From assembly GCF_019645815.1 (NCBI RefSeq), contig NZ_CP080997.1:496001-560000 (forward strand): a DNA stretch of 64,000 nucleotides, in the 5' to 3' direction. This document shows, piece after piece, positions 16,279 through 25,363 of this stretch. A model generated the notes under the pieces. It searched no databases and was not told where the DNA came from. It was given only the letters and a program-made list of their open reading frames with translations. The DNA is from Mycolicibacter heraklionensis. GTDB lineage: Bacteria; Actinomycetota; Actinomycetes; Mycobacteriales; Mycobacteriaceae. Both the position numbers and the translations under genes were made by a program. The number at the start of each line of letters is the position of its first letter. Positions within the stretch are counted from its first letter, which is position 1.

Positions 16279-17181
16279 TCAGCGGCCCGGCTTGCGTAGC
16301 CGCAACCGGGCCATCGACTGCCCACTGGGCCGACGGATGCCCCGCCGCACACCCGGGCGGCGGCCCGGCTGCGCCCGGCGGATCGCCCGCCGCGCGGCCC
16401 GGCGCTCCCGGGGGGCGTCCTCCCACGCCTCGGGGTGTGCGGCCACCCAGCGCTGACTGCGGACCGAGAACGGAATGGTGCACAGGTACGTCCCGATCAG
16501 CACCAGCACCAGCACGTAGGGGAACAGAAACGCTGCCGCGGCTACCAGCGCCAGCACCGCCAGCAGTACGGCGGCCAGGTGCGGCGGCACCGACACGGCG
16601 TGCATCTTGCGCATCGGGATCCGGCTGACCAACAACATCGACGTGCCCACCACCCAGATGCAGGTGAACCACTGCGAGGTCCACCATCCGTCGCCGAACT
16701 CCAGCTTGGCGGCCAGCAGGCCCATCAGTGTGATGGCACCGGCCGGGGCGGGCATCCCGACGAAGAACTCCCGGGTGTAGGCCGGCAGGGTGGCGTCGTC
16801 GAGCAGGGTGTTGAACCGGGCCAGCCGCAGCACCACACACACCGCGTACAGCAGCACCACGATCCAGCCCGCCGGTTGCGTCGACAGCAGCGTCACATAG
16901 ATCACCACCGCCGGAGCCACCCCGAAGTCGACGGCGTCGGCCAGGGAGTCGATCTCGGCGCCCATCCTCGACTCGGCGTCCAGGATGCGCGCCACCCGGC
17001 CGTCCAGGCCGTCGAGAATGGCGGCGGCGGCGATCAGTGCCATCGCGAGATGCGGCTGCCCGTCCAGCGCGTACTTGATCGAGGTCAAACCGGCGCAGAT
17101 CGCCAGCACCGTCATCGAGCTGGGCAGGATGTGCAGACCCACCGGGCCCCGGCCGCGGGCCTGCTGGACAGGAATCGTCAT
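16279..17181 (-). CDS. pssA: CDP-diacylglycerol-serine O-phosphatidyltransferase
   Basis: 300 residues, integral membrane. CDP-alcohol phosphotransferase signature [20 protein letters not shown] continuing into IDSLAD, with the spaced Asp/Gly/Arg residues that bind metal and CDP-diacylglycerol. Several membrane helices follow (e.g. [32 protein letters not shown]). The C-terminal ~50 residues are very basic, an unusual tail. It makes phosphatidylserine for the adjacent psd. Its start overlaps the psd end by 4 bases, so translation is coupled. It matches Rv0436c. Confidence 0.9.
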   Translation of the reverse strand: MTIPVQQARGRGPVGLHILPSSMTVLAICAGLTSIKYALDGQPHLAMALIAAAAILDGLDGRVARILDAESRMGAEIDSLADAVDFGVAPAVVIYVTLLSTQPAGWIVVLLYAVCVVLRLARFNTLLDDATLPAYTREFFVGMPAPAGAITLMGLLAAKLEFGDGWWTSQWFTCIWVVGTSMLLVSRIPMRKMHAVSVPPHLAAVLLAVLALVAAAAFLFPYVLVLVLIGTYLCTIPFSVRSQRWVAAHPEAWEDAPRERRAARRAIRRAQPGRRPGVRRGIRRPSGQSMARLRLRKPGR

Positions 17182-17885
17182 GACAGGTCGGCCAGGACGG
17201 TTTCGCCGGCGACCATGCGCTGGCCCACGCCGACCAGCGGCTGTGTCCCGACCGGCAGGTAGACGTCGAGTCGCGAACCGAAGCGGATCAAGCCGTAGGT
17301 GTCACCGATCGCCAGATGATCACCGGGCCGGGTGTCGCAGATGATGCGCCGCGCCACCAGCCCGGCGACCTGCACGGCGATCACCTCGGCGCCGTCGGCG
17401 GTGCGGATCCGCACGCTGTTGCGCTCGTTGTCCGCACTGGCTTCGGTGCGGTCCGCGGACCCGAACCGGCCGGCCCGGTGCAGCACCTCGATCACCTCAC
17501 CGCCGACCGGAGCCCGTTGCACATGGGCGTCGAAGACCGACATGAAGATGCTGACCCGCGGCAACGGGGTGTCGGGCAGGTCCAGCTCCGGCGGCGGGGC
17601 CGCGGAGTCGACCAGGCAGACCATGCCGTCGGCGGGGGCCACCACCACACCGGGGCGAGTCGGCGGCACCCGGCGCGGATGCCGGAAGAACCCGGCGCTG
17701 GCGCCCGCGGCCAGCAGCCCGGCGCCGCGCAGCCACCGCTGCTTGCGGCCCAGCAGCGCCACGCCCAGCGCGCTGCCGACGAACGGCAGTCCGGCGCTGT
17801 GCATCGGCGGCACCGTCGAGCGCACCAGCTCGATCAGGTGCCGGAGACCGCCGGGATCATCTGCTGCGCGGGGGCGTCTGGCCAT
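17178..17885 (-). CDS. psd: Phosphatidylserine decarboxylase proenzyme
   Basis: 235 residues. It converts phosphatidylserine to phosphatidylethanolamine. Visible motifs: [36 protein letters not shown] and, near the C-terminus, the self-cleavage site [11 protein letters not shown], where the Ser would become the pyruvoyl group (as LGST in E. coli). A hydrophobic segment near residues 32-65 would anchor it. A -10 box TAAGAT lies 6 bases before the ATG. It is followed at 4-bp overlap by pssA. It matches Rv0437c. Confidence 0.93.
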   Translation of the reverse strand: MARRPRAADDPGGLRHLIELVRSTVPPMHSAGLPFVGSALGVALLGRKQRWLRGAGLLAAGASAGFFRHPRRVPPTRPGVVVAPADGMVCLVDSAAPPPELDLPDTPLPRVSIFMSVFDAHVQRAPVGGEVIEVLHRAGRFGSADRTEASADNERNSVRIRTADGAEVIAVQVAGLVARRIICDTRPGDHLAIGDTYGLIRFGSRLDVYLPVGTQPLVGVGQRMVAGETVLADLS

Positions 17886-17891
17886 TGGGCC

Positions 17892-17897
17892 ATCTTA
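17892..17897 (-). promoter_or_regulatory. Putative -10 box (TAAGAT) of leaderless psd-pssA
   Basis: TAAGAT with 6 bases to the psd ATG at 17885, in the short gap after moeA2. Confidence 0.5.
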
Positions 17898-17910
17898 GAA
17901 GCTGGGCGGC

Positions 17911-19128
17911 TCAGCCGGTCAGGTCCCAGACTTCCACCTCGGTGCCCACCGCCAGCTCGGTCACCTCGTCGGCGATGTCGAGGAGGCAGTTCGCCGACGC
18001 CAGGTAACGCAGGTGGTGCGAGGCGGGCGGCCCGTAGTTGGTGACGGTCCCGGTTTCGTAGTCGAGCAGCCCGCGCCGGAACTGCCGCTTTCCGGCCGGC
18101 GAGACCAGTTTCTCGCTCAGGACCGCGGTGCGGCGCGGCCGATCCGGCTTGGGCAGGTTCATCGCACGACGCAGTGCGGGCCGGATGAACACTTCGAAGG
18201 ACACCTGTGCGCTGACCGGGTTGCCGGGCAGCGTGATGATGGCCGCGTCGCCAACGCGGCCGATGCCCTGCGGCATCCCGGGCTGCATCGCCACCTTGAC
18301 GAAATGCACGCCCTGGTCGCCGTCACGGCCGAAGACGTCCTTGACCACCTCGTAAGCCCCTGCGCTGACTCCGCCGCTGGTGATCACCAGATCCACCGCC
18401 CCGTCACGGACGCCGTAGCGGTCGAGCACCGCGGTGAACTCGGCGGTGTCGTCGGCGACCGTCACGGCGCCAACCACCTCGGCGCCGGCGTCACGCACCG
18501 CCGCCGCCAGCATCACCCCGTTGGACTCATAGATCTGGCCAGGCGCCAGCGGTGTGCCGGGTTTGACCAGTTCGGAGCCGGTGGAGATCACCAGTACTCG
18601 TTGCCGGGGTCGCACCGTCAACTCGGCCAACCCCAGCGCCGAGGCCAGACCGGCCGCCGGCGCACTGACCAGTTGCCCGGCCCACAGCACGGTGGCGCCC
18701 GCCGCGACGTCTCCGCCGGACCGGCGGACATGGCGCCCCCGGGGAATCGTCGCGCTGATCTGTACCACGTCCAGGCCGCCGTCGGTGTCCTCGACGGGAA
18801 CCACGGCGTCGGCGCCGTGCGGAATGGGCGCGCCGGTCATGATGCGGTGCGCGGTGCCCGGCGTCAGGGTGGGGATATCGGTGCGGCCTGCCGGAATGTC
18901 TTCGGTGACAGGCAGTTTCACCGGCGCTTCCGGGGTTGCGGCCACGATGTCATCGGCGAGCACGGCGTAGCCGTCCATCGCGGAATTGTCGAAGACCGGC
19001 AGCGAGATCGGTGCGATCACGTCCGCGGCCAGTACCAGTCCCTCGGCGTCGGCCAGTGCGACCGTGATCGGCGGCCGGGCCTGAATCAGATCGGCGACGG
19101 CCCGCTGGTGCTCTTCGACGGATCGCAT
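17911..19128 (-). CDS. moeA2: Molybdopterin molybdenumtransferase (MoeA2)
   Basis: 405 residues from ATG 19128, the length I recall for MoeA2. MoeA motifs: PVFDNSAMDGYAV, PAGRTDIPTLTPGTAHRIMTGAPIP-type MoeA core, the MPT-binding TSGGVSAGAYE region, AMQPGMPQG and LPGNPVSAQVSFEVF. It inserts molybdate into adenylylated molybdopterin in the last step of cofactor synthesis. It is upstream of psd with a 25-base gap. It corresponds to Rv0438c. A longer reading to 19188 lacks a supporting start and was not used. Confidence 0.93.
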   Translation of the reverse strand: MRSVEEHQRAVADLIQARPPITVALADAEGLVLAADVIAPISLPVFDNSAMDGYAVLADDIVAATPEAPVKLPVTEDIPAGRTDIPTLTPGTAHRIMTGAPIPHGADAVVPVEDTDGGLDVVQISATIPRGRHVRRSGGDVAAGATVLWAGQLVSAPAAGLASALGLAELTVRPRQRVLVISTGSELVKPGTPLAPGQIYESNGVMLAAAVRDAGAEVVGAVTVADDTAEFTAVLDRYGVRDGAVDLVITSGGVSAGAYEVVKDVFGRDGDQGVHFVKVAMQPGMPQGIGRVGDAAIITLPGNPVSAQVSFEVFIRPALRRAMNLPKPDRPRRTAVLSEKLVSPAGKRQFRRGLLDYETGTVTNYGPPASHHLRYLASANCLLDIADEVTELAVGTEVEVWDLTG

Positions 19129-19142
19129 CTGGACAGTTTGAC

Positions 19143-20066
19143 TCAGACGGGGTAGGTGATTCCTGTCAGCTCCTCGGAGACGGCCCACAATCGCTGTTGC
19201 AACTCGACGTCGTGCGCGTGCTTGCTGGCGTCCACCAGCTTCGGATATCCGCGCTGCTCACCGATGCCGCTTGGACCGTAGTACTGCCCGCCGAGTACCG
19301 CGGGGTCGGTGGCCGCGCGCAGCGTGGGCAACGCACCCATCGCGGCGCTCTGCACGACCAGGGGCATCAGTAAACGGTCTGCGGGACGCAGTAGTGGCGG
19401 CAGGTGCCGGGTCAGTTCGGTGTTGGCGGTACCGGGGTGCGCAGCGACGGCGATGGTCGAGCGGCGTTTGGCGGCCAGCCGGCGCTGCAACTCGTAGGTG
19501 AACATCAGGTTGGCCAGCTTGGACTGCCCGTAGGCGGCGATCCGGTTGTAGCCGTGTTCCCACTGCAGGTCATCGAAGTGGATTGCCGCCATGATCCGGT
19601 GCGCCATGCTGCTGACGGTCACCACGCGAGACCGCTTCACCCGCACCATCCGCGGCAGCAACAGGCCGGTCAGGGCGAAATGGCCCAGATGGTTGACGCC
19701 GAACTGCAGCTCGAAACCGTCGACGGTGTGCTGCTTGGGCGTGTACATGACGCCGGCGTTGTTGATCAGCAGATCGATGCGGGCATGGGCGGCGCTCAAG
19801 GCGTCGGCGGCTTCGCGGACCGACGCCAGCGAACTCAGATCGAGTTCCTGTACCTCGACGGCGGCCTGCGGGTGGGCCTGCGTGATCCGTTTCGCCGCCG
19901 CGTTGCCCTTGTCGAGGTCGCGTACGGCCAGCACCACCAGGGCGCCGTGCTCGGCGAGCACCTCCGCGGTGTGATAGCCGATTCCGGTGTTGGAGCCGGT
20001 GATTACCGCGACGCGGCCGGTCTGATCCGGCACGTCTGCCGCAGCCCACTTGTCCCGGCTACTCAT
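19143..20066 (-). CDS. Short-chain dehydrogenase/reductase (Rv0439c-like, retinol-dehydrogenase type)
   Basis: 307 residues from ATG 20066. TGSNTGIGYHTAEVLAEHGA cofactor loop, LINNAGVMYTP, catalytic Ser in VTVSSMAHRI and Tyr/Lys in AAYGQSKLANLMF. This YxxSKLAN form is typical of the retinol-dehydrogenase / protochlorophyllide-reductase-like group of SDRs, different from the mycofactocin-linked SDRs earlier in the window. TATCGT lies 7 bases before the ATG. Gap to moeA2 is only 14 bases. It matches Rv0439c. Substrate unknown. Confidence 0.88.
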   Translation of the reverse strand: MSSRDKWAAADVPDQTGRVAVITGSNTGIGYHTAEVLAEHGALVVLAVRDLDKGNAAAKRITQAHPQAAVEVQELDLSSLASVREAADALSAAHARIDLLINNAGVMYTPKQHTVDGFELQFGVNHLGHFALTGLLLPRMVRVKRSRVVTVSSMAHRIMAAIHFDDLQWEHGYNRIAAYGQSKLANLMFTYELQRRLAAKRRSTIAVAAHPGTANTELTRHLPPLLRPADRLLMPLVVQSAAMGALPTLRAATDPAVLGGQYYGPSGIGEQRGYPKLVDASKHAHDVELQQRLWAVSEELTGITYPV

Positions 20067-20073
20067 GTGACAA

Positions 20074-20079
20074 ACGATA
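20074..20079 (-). promoter_or_regulatory. Putative -10 box (TATCGT) of leaderless SDR gene
   Basis: TATCGT with 7 bases to ATG 20066. Confidence 0.5.
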
Positions 20080-20167
20080 CTCAGGTGACGCATCGTGCGC
20101 CGGATCGTTTGCCAGGCTCGCGCGGTCGACGGTGCGGCGCGGCCCGCGCCCTGACATCCTCTCCTAC

Positions 20168-20680
20168 ATGGCGCAGCACGCAGACGGCTCCACGGCGACC
20201 ACCCTGGTCGATCCCACCAATCCGCCCAGCTCCCGTGCGCCCTTGGTCTGGGCGCTGGTCGGTGCGGTGCCCTGGCTGTTTCTGGCCCTGCTGCAGCTGG
20301 GCTGGGCGGCCGCCGACGAGCGGCTTGCCTGGCTGCACGTCACCGCCCTCGCGGTCACCGCGCTGGGTCTGCTGGTCTCGGCGGTGATCGCCCCGTTGTG
20401 GCGCTATCGGGTGCACCGGTGGGACGTCAGCGATCAGGCCGTCTACACCCGCACCGGTTGGCTGGTGCAGGAGCGCCGGATCGCGCCGATCTCGCGAGTG
20501 CAGACCGTCGACACCTACCGGGGTCCGCTGGATCGCCTGCTGGGGCTGGCCAATGTGCGGGTGACCACCGCGTCGTCGGCGGGCGCGGTGCACATCGTGG
20601 CGCTGGATGCCGCCGTCGCCGACCGCATCGTGGCGCAACTGACCGACATTGCCGCGCTGGGTGCCGAGGACGCCACGTGA
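20168..20680 (+). CDS. Bacterial PH-domain (YdbS-like) membrane protein
   Basis: 170 residues. Two membrane helices (about 24-45 and 53-78: LVWALVGAVPWLFLALLQL, LAVTALGLLVSAVIAPL) precede a bacterial PH domain (bPH2, former DUF304): RYRVHRWDVSDQAVYTRTGW, QERRIAPISRVQTVDTYRGP, NVRVTTASSAG. The partner family member (YdbT type) is normally adjacent; here it begins at 23825. In other bacteria these two act together at the membrane, but the biochemical role is unsettled. Confidence 0.8.
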   Translation: MAQHADGSTATTLVDPTNPPSSRAPLVWALVGAVPWLFLALLQLGWAAADERLAWLHVTALAVTALGLLVSAVIAPLWRYRVHRWDVSDQAVYTRTGWLVQERRIAPISRVQTVDTYRGPLDRLLGLANVRVTTASSAGAVHIVALDAAVADRIVAQLTDIAALGAEDAT

Positions 20681-20966
20681 GCCGCGCCGAGCCGCGCCGG
20701 CACCGGTCGTCCACGCTGACGGTGCATGTACCGCATTAAACGACGTCGATGCTTATAACGCGTGCCTGGGGAAGATGAATGGGCACTGTGCGCATCGTCC
20801 CCCAGGTTTTCCTGGCGCATTCCGCGTCGGGTGCACCTACCCCGACGGTGGCAGCGGCGCACGCCGATCCGAACGCCAGCTCCAGGGTGAATAGCGACAT
20901 GAGCGCGAACGGCACGCACGCCGCCAGCACCAGCAGGAGCTGCCGAGGTGATCAGCCGCCAGGCGC
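20681..20966. other. Intergenic region, no supported gene
   Basis: 286 bases between the first PH-domain gene and the end of the secreted-protein gene. GC is lower than in the flanks. A 64-codon minus-strand frame at 20736-20930 begins with a hydrophobic signal-like stretch, but it has no clear start signal or family. It could be a gene remnant. Confidence 0.4.
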
Positions 20967-21491
20967 TTAGACGTGGGAAAGCCATCCGGATCCGTTGGGG
21001 GACAGTACGAAGCCGCGGTCCTGTGGATCTTTGCAGGCGGTGGTTCCGGAGTCATTGACACCGCAGACCACACCACCGAGGGAGATCGAGTGAAGTGGAG
21101 GGAGAGTCTTGATCGAGTGGCCGTTAACGGTGTCGCTCGTACCGAGCGTCCCGCTGCTTGCCTGTACCGGACCGTCCGTTCCGATTGAGTTCACGCGGGG
21201 TGTGCCACCTGCTGTTGGTGTGGCGGGCGGGATGGCCGGCAGGTTGTTGCCGGCGCAGGCGGCTCCCGAGTTGGGTCGCACGGTGCACACGACGCCGTCA
21301 GGGGTGAGGAAGAACGTCTCCGAATGGGAGATTCCTGGGGTGTCGATGGTAATCGCATAGTCGGCCGGGTTCACGGGTGCGTAGCTGTTGATGTCGGGAA
21401 ATGGCGGGGTGTCGGCCCGGGCGGTGCAGCCGCCGGAGGTGAGAGCGGCGACAAAGGTTCCGGCGGCGATCATGAGTGTCTTGACGAGCAT
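20967..21491 (-). CDS. Small secreted protein of the ESX-like cassette
   Basis: 174 residues from ATG 21491 (AGGA ribosome site). Signal peptide MLVKTLMIAAGTFVAALTSG, cleavage probably after ARA near residue 27; the GC in SGGC is a poor lipobox. The mature part has four Cys in two CxxN/TVRPNS-like contexts: VVCTVRPNSGAAC and VVCGVNDSGTTAC. The two segments resemble each other (FLTPDGVVCTV, SLGGVVCGV), hinting at an internal duplication with two disulphides. The family is familiar from mycobacteria but I cannot name it. It is third in an operon behind an EspC-like and a WxG-DUF4185 gene. Confidence 0.7.
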   Translation of the reverse strand: MLVKTLMIAAGTFVAALTSGGCTARADTPPFPDINSYAPVNPADYAITIDTPGISHSETFFLTPDGVVCTVRPNSGAACAGNNLPAIPPATPTAGGTPRVNSIGTDGPVQASSGTLGTSDTVNGHSIKTLPPLHSISLGGVVCGVNDSGTTACKDPQDRGFVLSPNGSGWLSHV

Positions 21492-21532
21492 GTCAGTCCT
21501 ATCGAAACGTGGCCCACTGTCGTTCGGGATCG

Positions 21533-23149
21533 TTACCTGTTCGGGTTTACCTGAAATTGTTCCACGACGTACGGGGTGTTGGTGCCGGTGTTCCATTGGC
21601 TGACCAGGATGCCCATATCGTCGAGGGTTGAGCCGGGCAGGATGTAGCCGCCGTAGTTCTGCGGGTAGGTTCCTGGCACTGGATTGGCCCAGTCGCCGCC
21701 GGGCGCCACGACGGTACGCGCCCCGGCGAATACATCCGTCGGGGCTTCCCCGATGTGGAGGTCCACTGAGCCATTGGCGCCGTTAAATCCGGCTAGGACC
21801 GGTTGCCCGCCGACTTCTTGGAAGCTCAGCTCGCCGTATGTATCTCCGCCTGGTGGTGGGACGGCTACTTGCCCAGGAGTGCCCCATCCGCTACCTGTCC
21901 AGGGTTGCCACGAGCTGCGGTCGGTCACGTTCGCGGGGTCGGCGCGATACATGGAGACGCCCTGGCTGCGGTCGAAGGCGTCGGCCGCGATGTAGACGTT
22001 GCCGTCGGCGGCTTGATAGCCGCTGATCTGTGTGGGTGCACTGCTGACGGCGGTTCCTGGGTGTGGCATGTCTGCGGAGGGTTGCGCGTTAGGTGTCCAT
22101 GGCCGCCATGATCCGTCGATGGGTTGCCAGCCGCTGGCCGGATCGTTCGTGACTTTCGTCAGCCACGTGCCTCCGGTTGGATTCAGGTCATTGGTTCCGG
22201 CCACCATCATGTAGGTGGTGCCGTCGCGCATCCGGATGCTGCCCGCGGGAAGCGTGTTCGTACCTGCCGCCTGTGGTGGCGGGAGGAAGAGCACGTTACT
22301 GCCGTCGGGGCCGGTCAGCGGGGGGCCGTCGATGACCACCTTGCCGTTCTCCATGTGTACTGGCACCGCTGCTGAAGGGTAGTGGTCGCCCACGCCCATC
22401 TTGTCGCCGGAGAATGAGTCGCCCAGGATCATGACTTGCTTGCCGTTGGGCAAGGTGATGACTTCACCGAGGTCGGCAGCGCCGATACCGGGGATGCCGG
22501 GATCAGCACCGGTGCCTGCGACTGGCCCCAGGTTCCGGGACTCTCCCCGGCGCAGCACGTCATCGACGAGCACCACGCGCGGCTGTCCGTTGCCACCGGC
22601 CCCACCATCGGCGCCGTCTTCACCGAAGCTGAACGAGTGCAGGCCCGCCGTGGCCGTGGTGAGTTGGCGGGCTATCTCCTGCTCGTTGTTTACCAGGTTC
22701 GCGGCTCGGGATTTGATGAAACTGGCGTGAGCTTGGGCGGCTTGCTCGCGCTGCGTCTGCTCCGCGGCGGAGCTGTAGTAGGTCCAGGTGTCGGTGACGG
22801 AGTAGTCGTCGCCGACCCGGAAGTCTTCGCGCTCGGCGGTATTGACGGCAGACAACACGAGCCCCTTGTTGCTCTGCTGGGCTTGCGCGCCGCGGGTGGC
22901 GATAGCGGCGGCGTTGCGCAGCATGTCGGCGGGACCGTGGATTTTCACGACGTCGGCGGCGGCGCGCTGTTGGAAGGCTTCGGCGCCGGCGCCGGTCCAG
23001 GGGGTGCCTCCGGGACTCTTTGAGGCGTCGCGGACTTCGGTGAACGCGGCTTCCCATGTGTTGGCGAGGTTGGTCCAGGCGGTGGCGTTGGTGGTGAGGT
23101 AATCCCAGTTGGCGTCTTCGATCTCGGTCAGCGGTGGCAATCCGGACAT
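21533..23149 (-). CDS. Large ESX-substrate-like protein with WxG N-domain and DUF4185 C-domain
   Basis: 538 residues. Residues 1-190 are helical and resemble ESX-secreted WXG100-like domains: a helix with W15, W25 and W32, then the turn W51-T-G53 followed by AGAEAF. A Gly/Asp linker ([10 protein letters not shown]) follows. From about 205 on comes a beta-rich domain with VILGDSFSG-type sequence, HYPSAAVPVHM, YMMVAGTNDL and GYILPGSTLDDMGILVSQW, which I recognise as DUF4185-like (beta-propeller-like, hydrolase or lectin-like). No Sec signal peptide, as expected for type VII export. ATG 23149 is 14 bases after the EspC-like gene stop. Function unknown; toxin or cell-surface enzyme are both possible. 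Confidence 0.7.
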   Translation of the reverse strand: MSGLPPLTEIEDANWDYLTTNATAWTNLANTWEAAFTEVRDASKSPGGTPWTGAGAEAFQQRAAADVVKIHGPADMLRNAAAIATRGAQAQQSNKGLVLSAVNTAEREDFRVGDDYSVTDTWTYYSSAAEQTQREQAAQAHASFIKSRAANLVNNEQEIARQLTTATAGLHSFSFGEDGADGGAGGNGQPRVVLVDDVLRRGESRNLGPVAGTGADPGIPGIGAADLGEVITLPNGKQVMILGDSFSGDKMGVGDHYPSAAVPVHMENGKVVIDGPPLTGPDGSNVLFLPPPQAAGTNTLPAGSIRMRDGTTYMMVAGTNDLNPTGGTWLTKVTNDPASGWQPIDGSWRPWTPNAQPSADMPHPGTAVSSAPTQISGYQAADGNVYIAADAFDRSQGVSMYRADPANVTDRSSWQPWTGSGWGTPGQVAVPPPGGDTYGELSFQEVGGQPVLAGFNGANGSVDLHIGEAPTDVFAGARTVVAPGGDWANPVPGTYPQNYGGYILPGSTLDDMGILVSQWNTGTNTPYVVEQFQVNPNR

Positions 23150-23163
23150 CGCGGTCTACCTGC

Positions 23164-23520
23164 CTATATCCCGAGCGTGCCGGCGCCGCCGTCGGCACCG
23201 GAGTTGCGGGGGACCAGCGCGGGAAGGCCGCCTGCGTGCTGGGGGACTGCGGCCAGAGTGGCGGCGCCGTTGTGGTCCATCGTTTCGTACCCCCGAGCGG
23301 CGATGCTCAGCTTGTTCGAGCTCGCGGTCATCCGGGATCTGGAGGCGGTGCCGACGCTGCTCGCACCGGAATTGACGCTGCTCGCCGCCGCGCCGCTGGA
23401 CTGCCATGCCGATGCGCTCGCCGCGGGCATTGTCGGCTCGACCTCACCCGACAATGCCGCGCAGCGTTGCGCCAGGTCGCGCAGGCTGACCGGGGTGACC
23501 CTCTGGACGGGGGAGGTCAT
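23164..23520 (-). CDS. EspC-like (DUF2580) type VII secretion-associated protein
   Basis: 118 residues. Pattern of the EspC/DUF2580 family: helical hairpin with VSLRDLAQRCAALSGEV, a W39-x3-G43 turn, then a second helix leading to Y78-E-T-M-D82. The last is the YxxxD/E signal used by ESX systems at the end of the helical hairpin. The C-terminal ~35 residues are Ala/Gly/Pro-rich. It is first in the operon, upstream of the large WxG-DUF4185 protein. By analogy with EspC-like/partner pairs it may form a secretion heterodimer with that protein. No ESX core genes lie in the window, so a system elsewhere would export it. Confidence 0.72.
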   Translation of the reverse strand: MTSPVQRVTPVSLRDLAQRCAALSGEVEPTMPAASASAWQSSGAAASSVNSGASSVGTASRSRMTASSNKLSIAARGYETMDHNGAATLAAVPQHAGGLPALVPRNSGADGGAGTLGI

Positions 23521-23824
23521 GAGGGAATCGTATTAGTGAATGCCGGTTTGCCGAATTCACTGGCGGGCGACGCCCGGGGGACCGCTGTTGCTTCATTGCT
23601 GGCTCCGGGCATCAATAAACCTCCCCGGGGCCTCGCGTCACGGTTACCGGCGGGGAGTGGGTGACGACTTCCGGTCGGTGGCTTGCCACATGCGCAAAGG
23701 TTGCCGCATCTCGCCTAGCGATGACTATGCAACTTTTGCGGCTACCGTTCCAAGCGGGGCGCGGCGACACGCGGAGCCCCGACCATCAGACTATGGGGGC
23801 ACGGGTGGGGCACGGAGAAGGCGG
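23521..23824. promoter_or_regulatory. Divergent intergenic region between ESX-like cassette and second PH-domain gene
   Basis: 304 bases holding both promoters. TAATAC (minus strand, near 23530-23535) is a possible but imperfect -10 for the cassette. GGAGAAGG just before 23825 is the ribosome site of the plus-strand gene. No gene is supported in it. Confidence 0.4.
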
Positions 23825-25324
23825 ATGAACAGCACACAGCGCTCTGAACAGTGGCAACGCCTGAGTCCGCGGATGCTGCTGGTGCATCCGCTGCACGAAG
23901 TGCTGCGTGAACTGCCCCTGCTGGTCGCGGTGGTGGTGTTCGGCTCGGCGACCGACAACCGGCCGTGGGTGCTGGCGGTGGTGTCGGTGATCGCCGTGGT
24001 GGGTGTGACGCGCTGGTTCACCACCACCTACCGCATCGAACCCGACCCCGAGGCCGGCCGGGTGCAGCTGCGCTCCGGGCTGTTGCGTCGCAAGGTGCTC
24101 TCGGTGCCGCGCAACCGGATTCGCTCGGTGGAGACCGATGCCCGGCTGTTGCACCGGCTGCTGGGGCTGACGGTGTTGCGGGTCAGCACGGGTCAGCATG
24201 CCGCCGCGGACAGCGCCTTCGAACTGAACGCGGTCGAGAGCAGCGAGGTCCCTGGACTTCGCGCGACGCTGTTGGCGCACACCGGACAAACCGCGCAGGC
24301 TGCGACCGGATCGGCGCCCGCCCCAGCGAAGGTGCTGGCGCGGTGGCGGCCGTCGTGGTTGCGCTACAGCCCGCTGAGCCTGTCCGGGCTGGTGATGGTC
24401 GGGGCCGCGGTGGGCGCGCTGTACCAGAGCGGAGTCTGGGCGGCACTGGAGGATTCACCGGTGAGCCGGTCCTGGCTTCAGGCCGCCGAACAGTTCGGCG
24501 TTCAGCAGAGTCTGACGCTGATCGCCGCCCTGCTGGTGGTGGTCTCCATGCTGTTGGCAGTGCTGCGCTCCCTGGTGACCTACGGAAACCTGGTGCTGTC
24601 GCGCAGTTCCGGGGCGGGCGGTGACGTACTGGCGTTGAGTTACGGCCTGCTGCGAGTGCGCGAACACAACTACGACATGCGCCGGTTGCGCGGCGGAACG
24701 CTGCGCCGGCCGCTGCTAGTGCGGTTGTTCGGCGGCGCGCGGCTGGACGCGGCGATGACCGGGGTCAACGGGGAGGGCGAGTCGTCGATCCTGCTGCCGC
24801 CCTGCCCGCGGGCCACCGCCGAGGGGGTCTTGACCGGATTGGTCGCGGACCCCGTGGTGGTCACCGGGTCGCTGCGCCCGCACGGGCCGGCGGCGACCCG
24901 CCGGCGTTGGACTCGGGCGCTGCTGCTGCCGGTGGCCGCCGGGGCCGGGCTGGCGATCGCGTCGGCGGTCGTCGACCTACCGCACTGGTGCTGGCCGGCC
25001 TGGGTGGCGATGACGCTGGGTGCGGCGCTGATGGCCGTCGACCGAGTGCGTGCCTTGGGCCATCGCGTCGACGCGCACTGGCTGTCGGCCCGCACCGGCA
25101 GTTGGGAGCAGCGTCGCTACTGCATCGCCACCGCGGGCATCGTCGGTTGGACGGTGCGCCAGAGCTGGTTTCAGCGCCGCGCCGGGGTGGCCACTCTGAT
25201 CGCGGCCACCGCCGCCGGGGTCAAGGCGTACCGGGTGATCGACGTGCCGCAGGAGTGGGCGTGGTCGGTGGCCGCGCAGGCCTCGCCCTGGGTGGCGCGC
25301 AGCGCGTGGGCGCGGCACGGCTGA
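23825..25324 (+). CDS. Bacterial PH-domain (YdbT-like) membrane protein
   Basis: 499 residues. An N-terminal pair of membrane helices (LPLLVAVVVFGSA, VLAVVSVIAVVGV) is followed by a bPH2 domain with TYRIEPDPEAGRVQLRSGLL, RNRIRSVETDARLLHRLLGL and LRVSTGQ. A second helix pair near 190-260 and a second bPH2 domain (NYDMRRLRGGTLRRPLLVRL) come next. A third helix pair and a third PH-like region (WEQRRYCIATAGIVGWTV) end it. Multi-PH proteins of this type pair with YdbS-like proteins, here the gene at 20168, 3.1 kb away. GGAGAAGG precedes the ATG. Confidence 0.8.
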   Translation: MNSTQRSEQWQRLSPRMLLVHPLHEVLRELPLLVAVVVFGSATDNRPWVLAVVSVIAVVGVTRWFTTTYRIEPDPEAGRVQLRSGLLRRKVLSVPRNRIRSVETDARLLHRLLGLTVLRVSTGQHAAADSAFELNAVESSEVPGLRATLLAHTGQTAQAATGSAPAPAKVLARWRPSWLRYSPLSLSGLVMVGAAVGALYQSGVWAALEDSPVSRSWLQAAEQFGVQQSLTLIAALLVVVSMLLAVLRSLVTYGNLVLSRSSGAGGDVLALSYGLLRVREHNYDMRRLRGGTLRRPLLVRLFGGARLDAAMTGVNGEGESSILLPPCPRATAEGVLTGLVADPVVVTGSLRPHGPAATRRRWTRALLLPVAAGAGLAIASAVVDLPHWCWPAWVAMTLGAALMAVDRVRALGHRVDAHWLSARTGSWEQRRYCIATAGIVGWTVRQSWFQRRAGVATLIAATAAGVKAYRVIDVPQEWAWSVAAQASPWVARSAWARHG

Positions 25325-25363
25325 CCGGTCGATAAACCGGGTCCGGCGCGGCCGGCCGGGCGC

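Noticed and set aside
20736..20930. Small secreted protein gene on the minus strand
   Set aside because: Only a hydrophobic start followed by featureless sequence; no convincing start or homologue. Kept as a possible remnant only.
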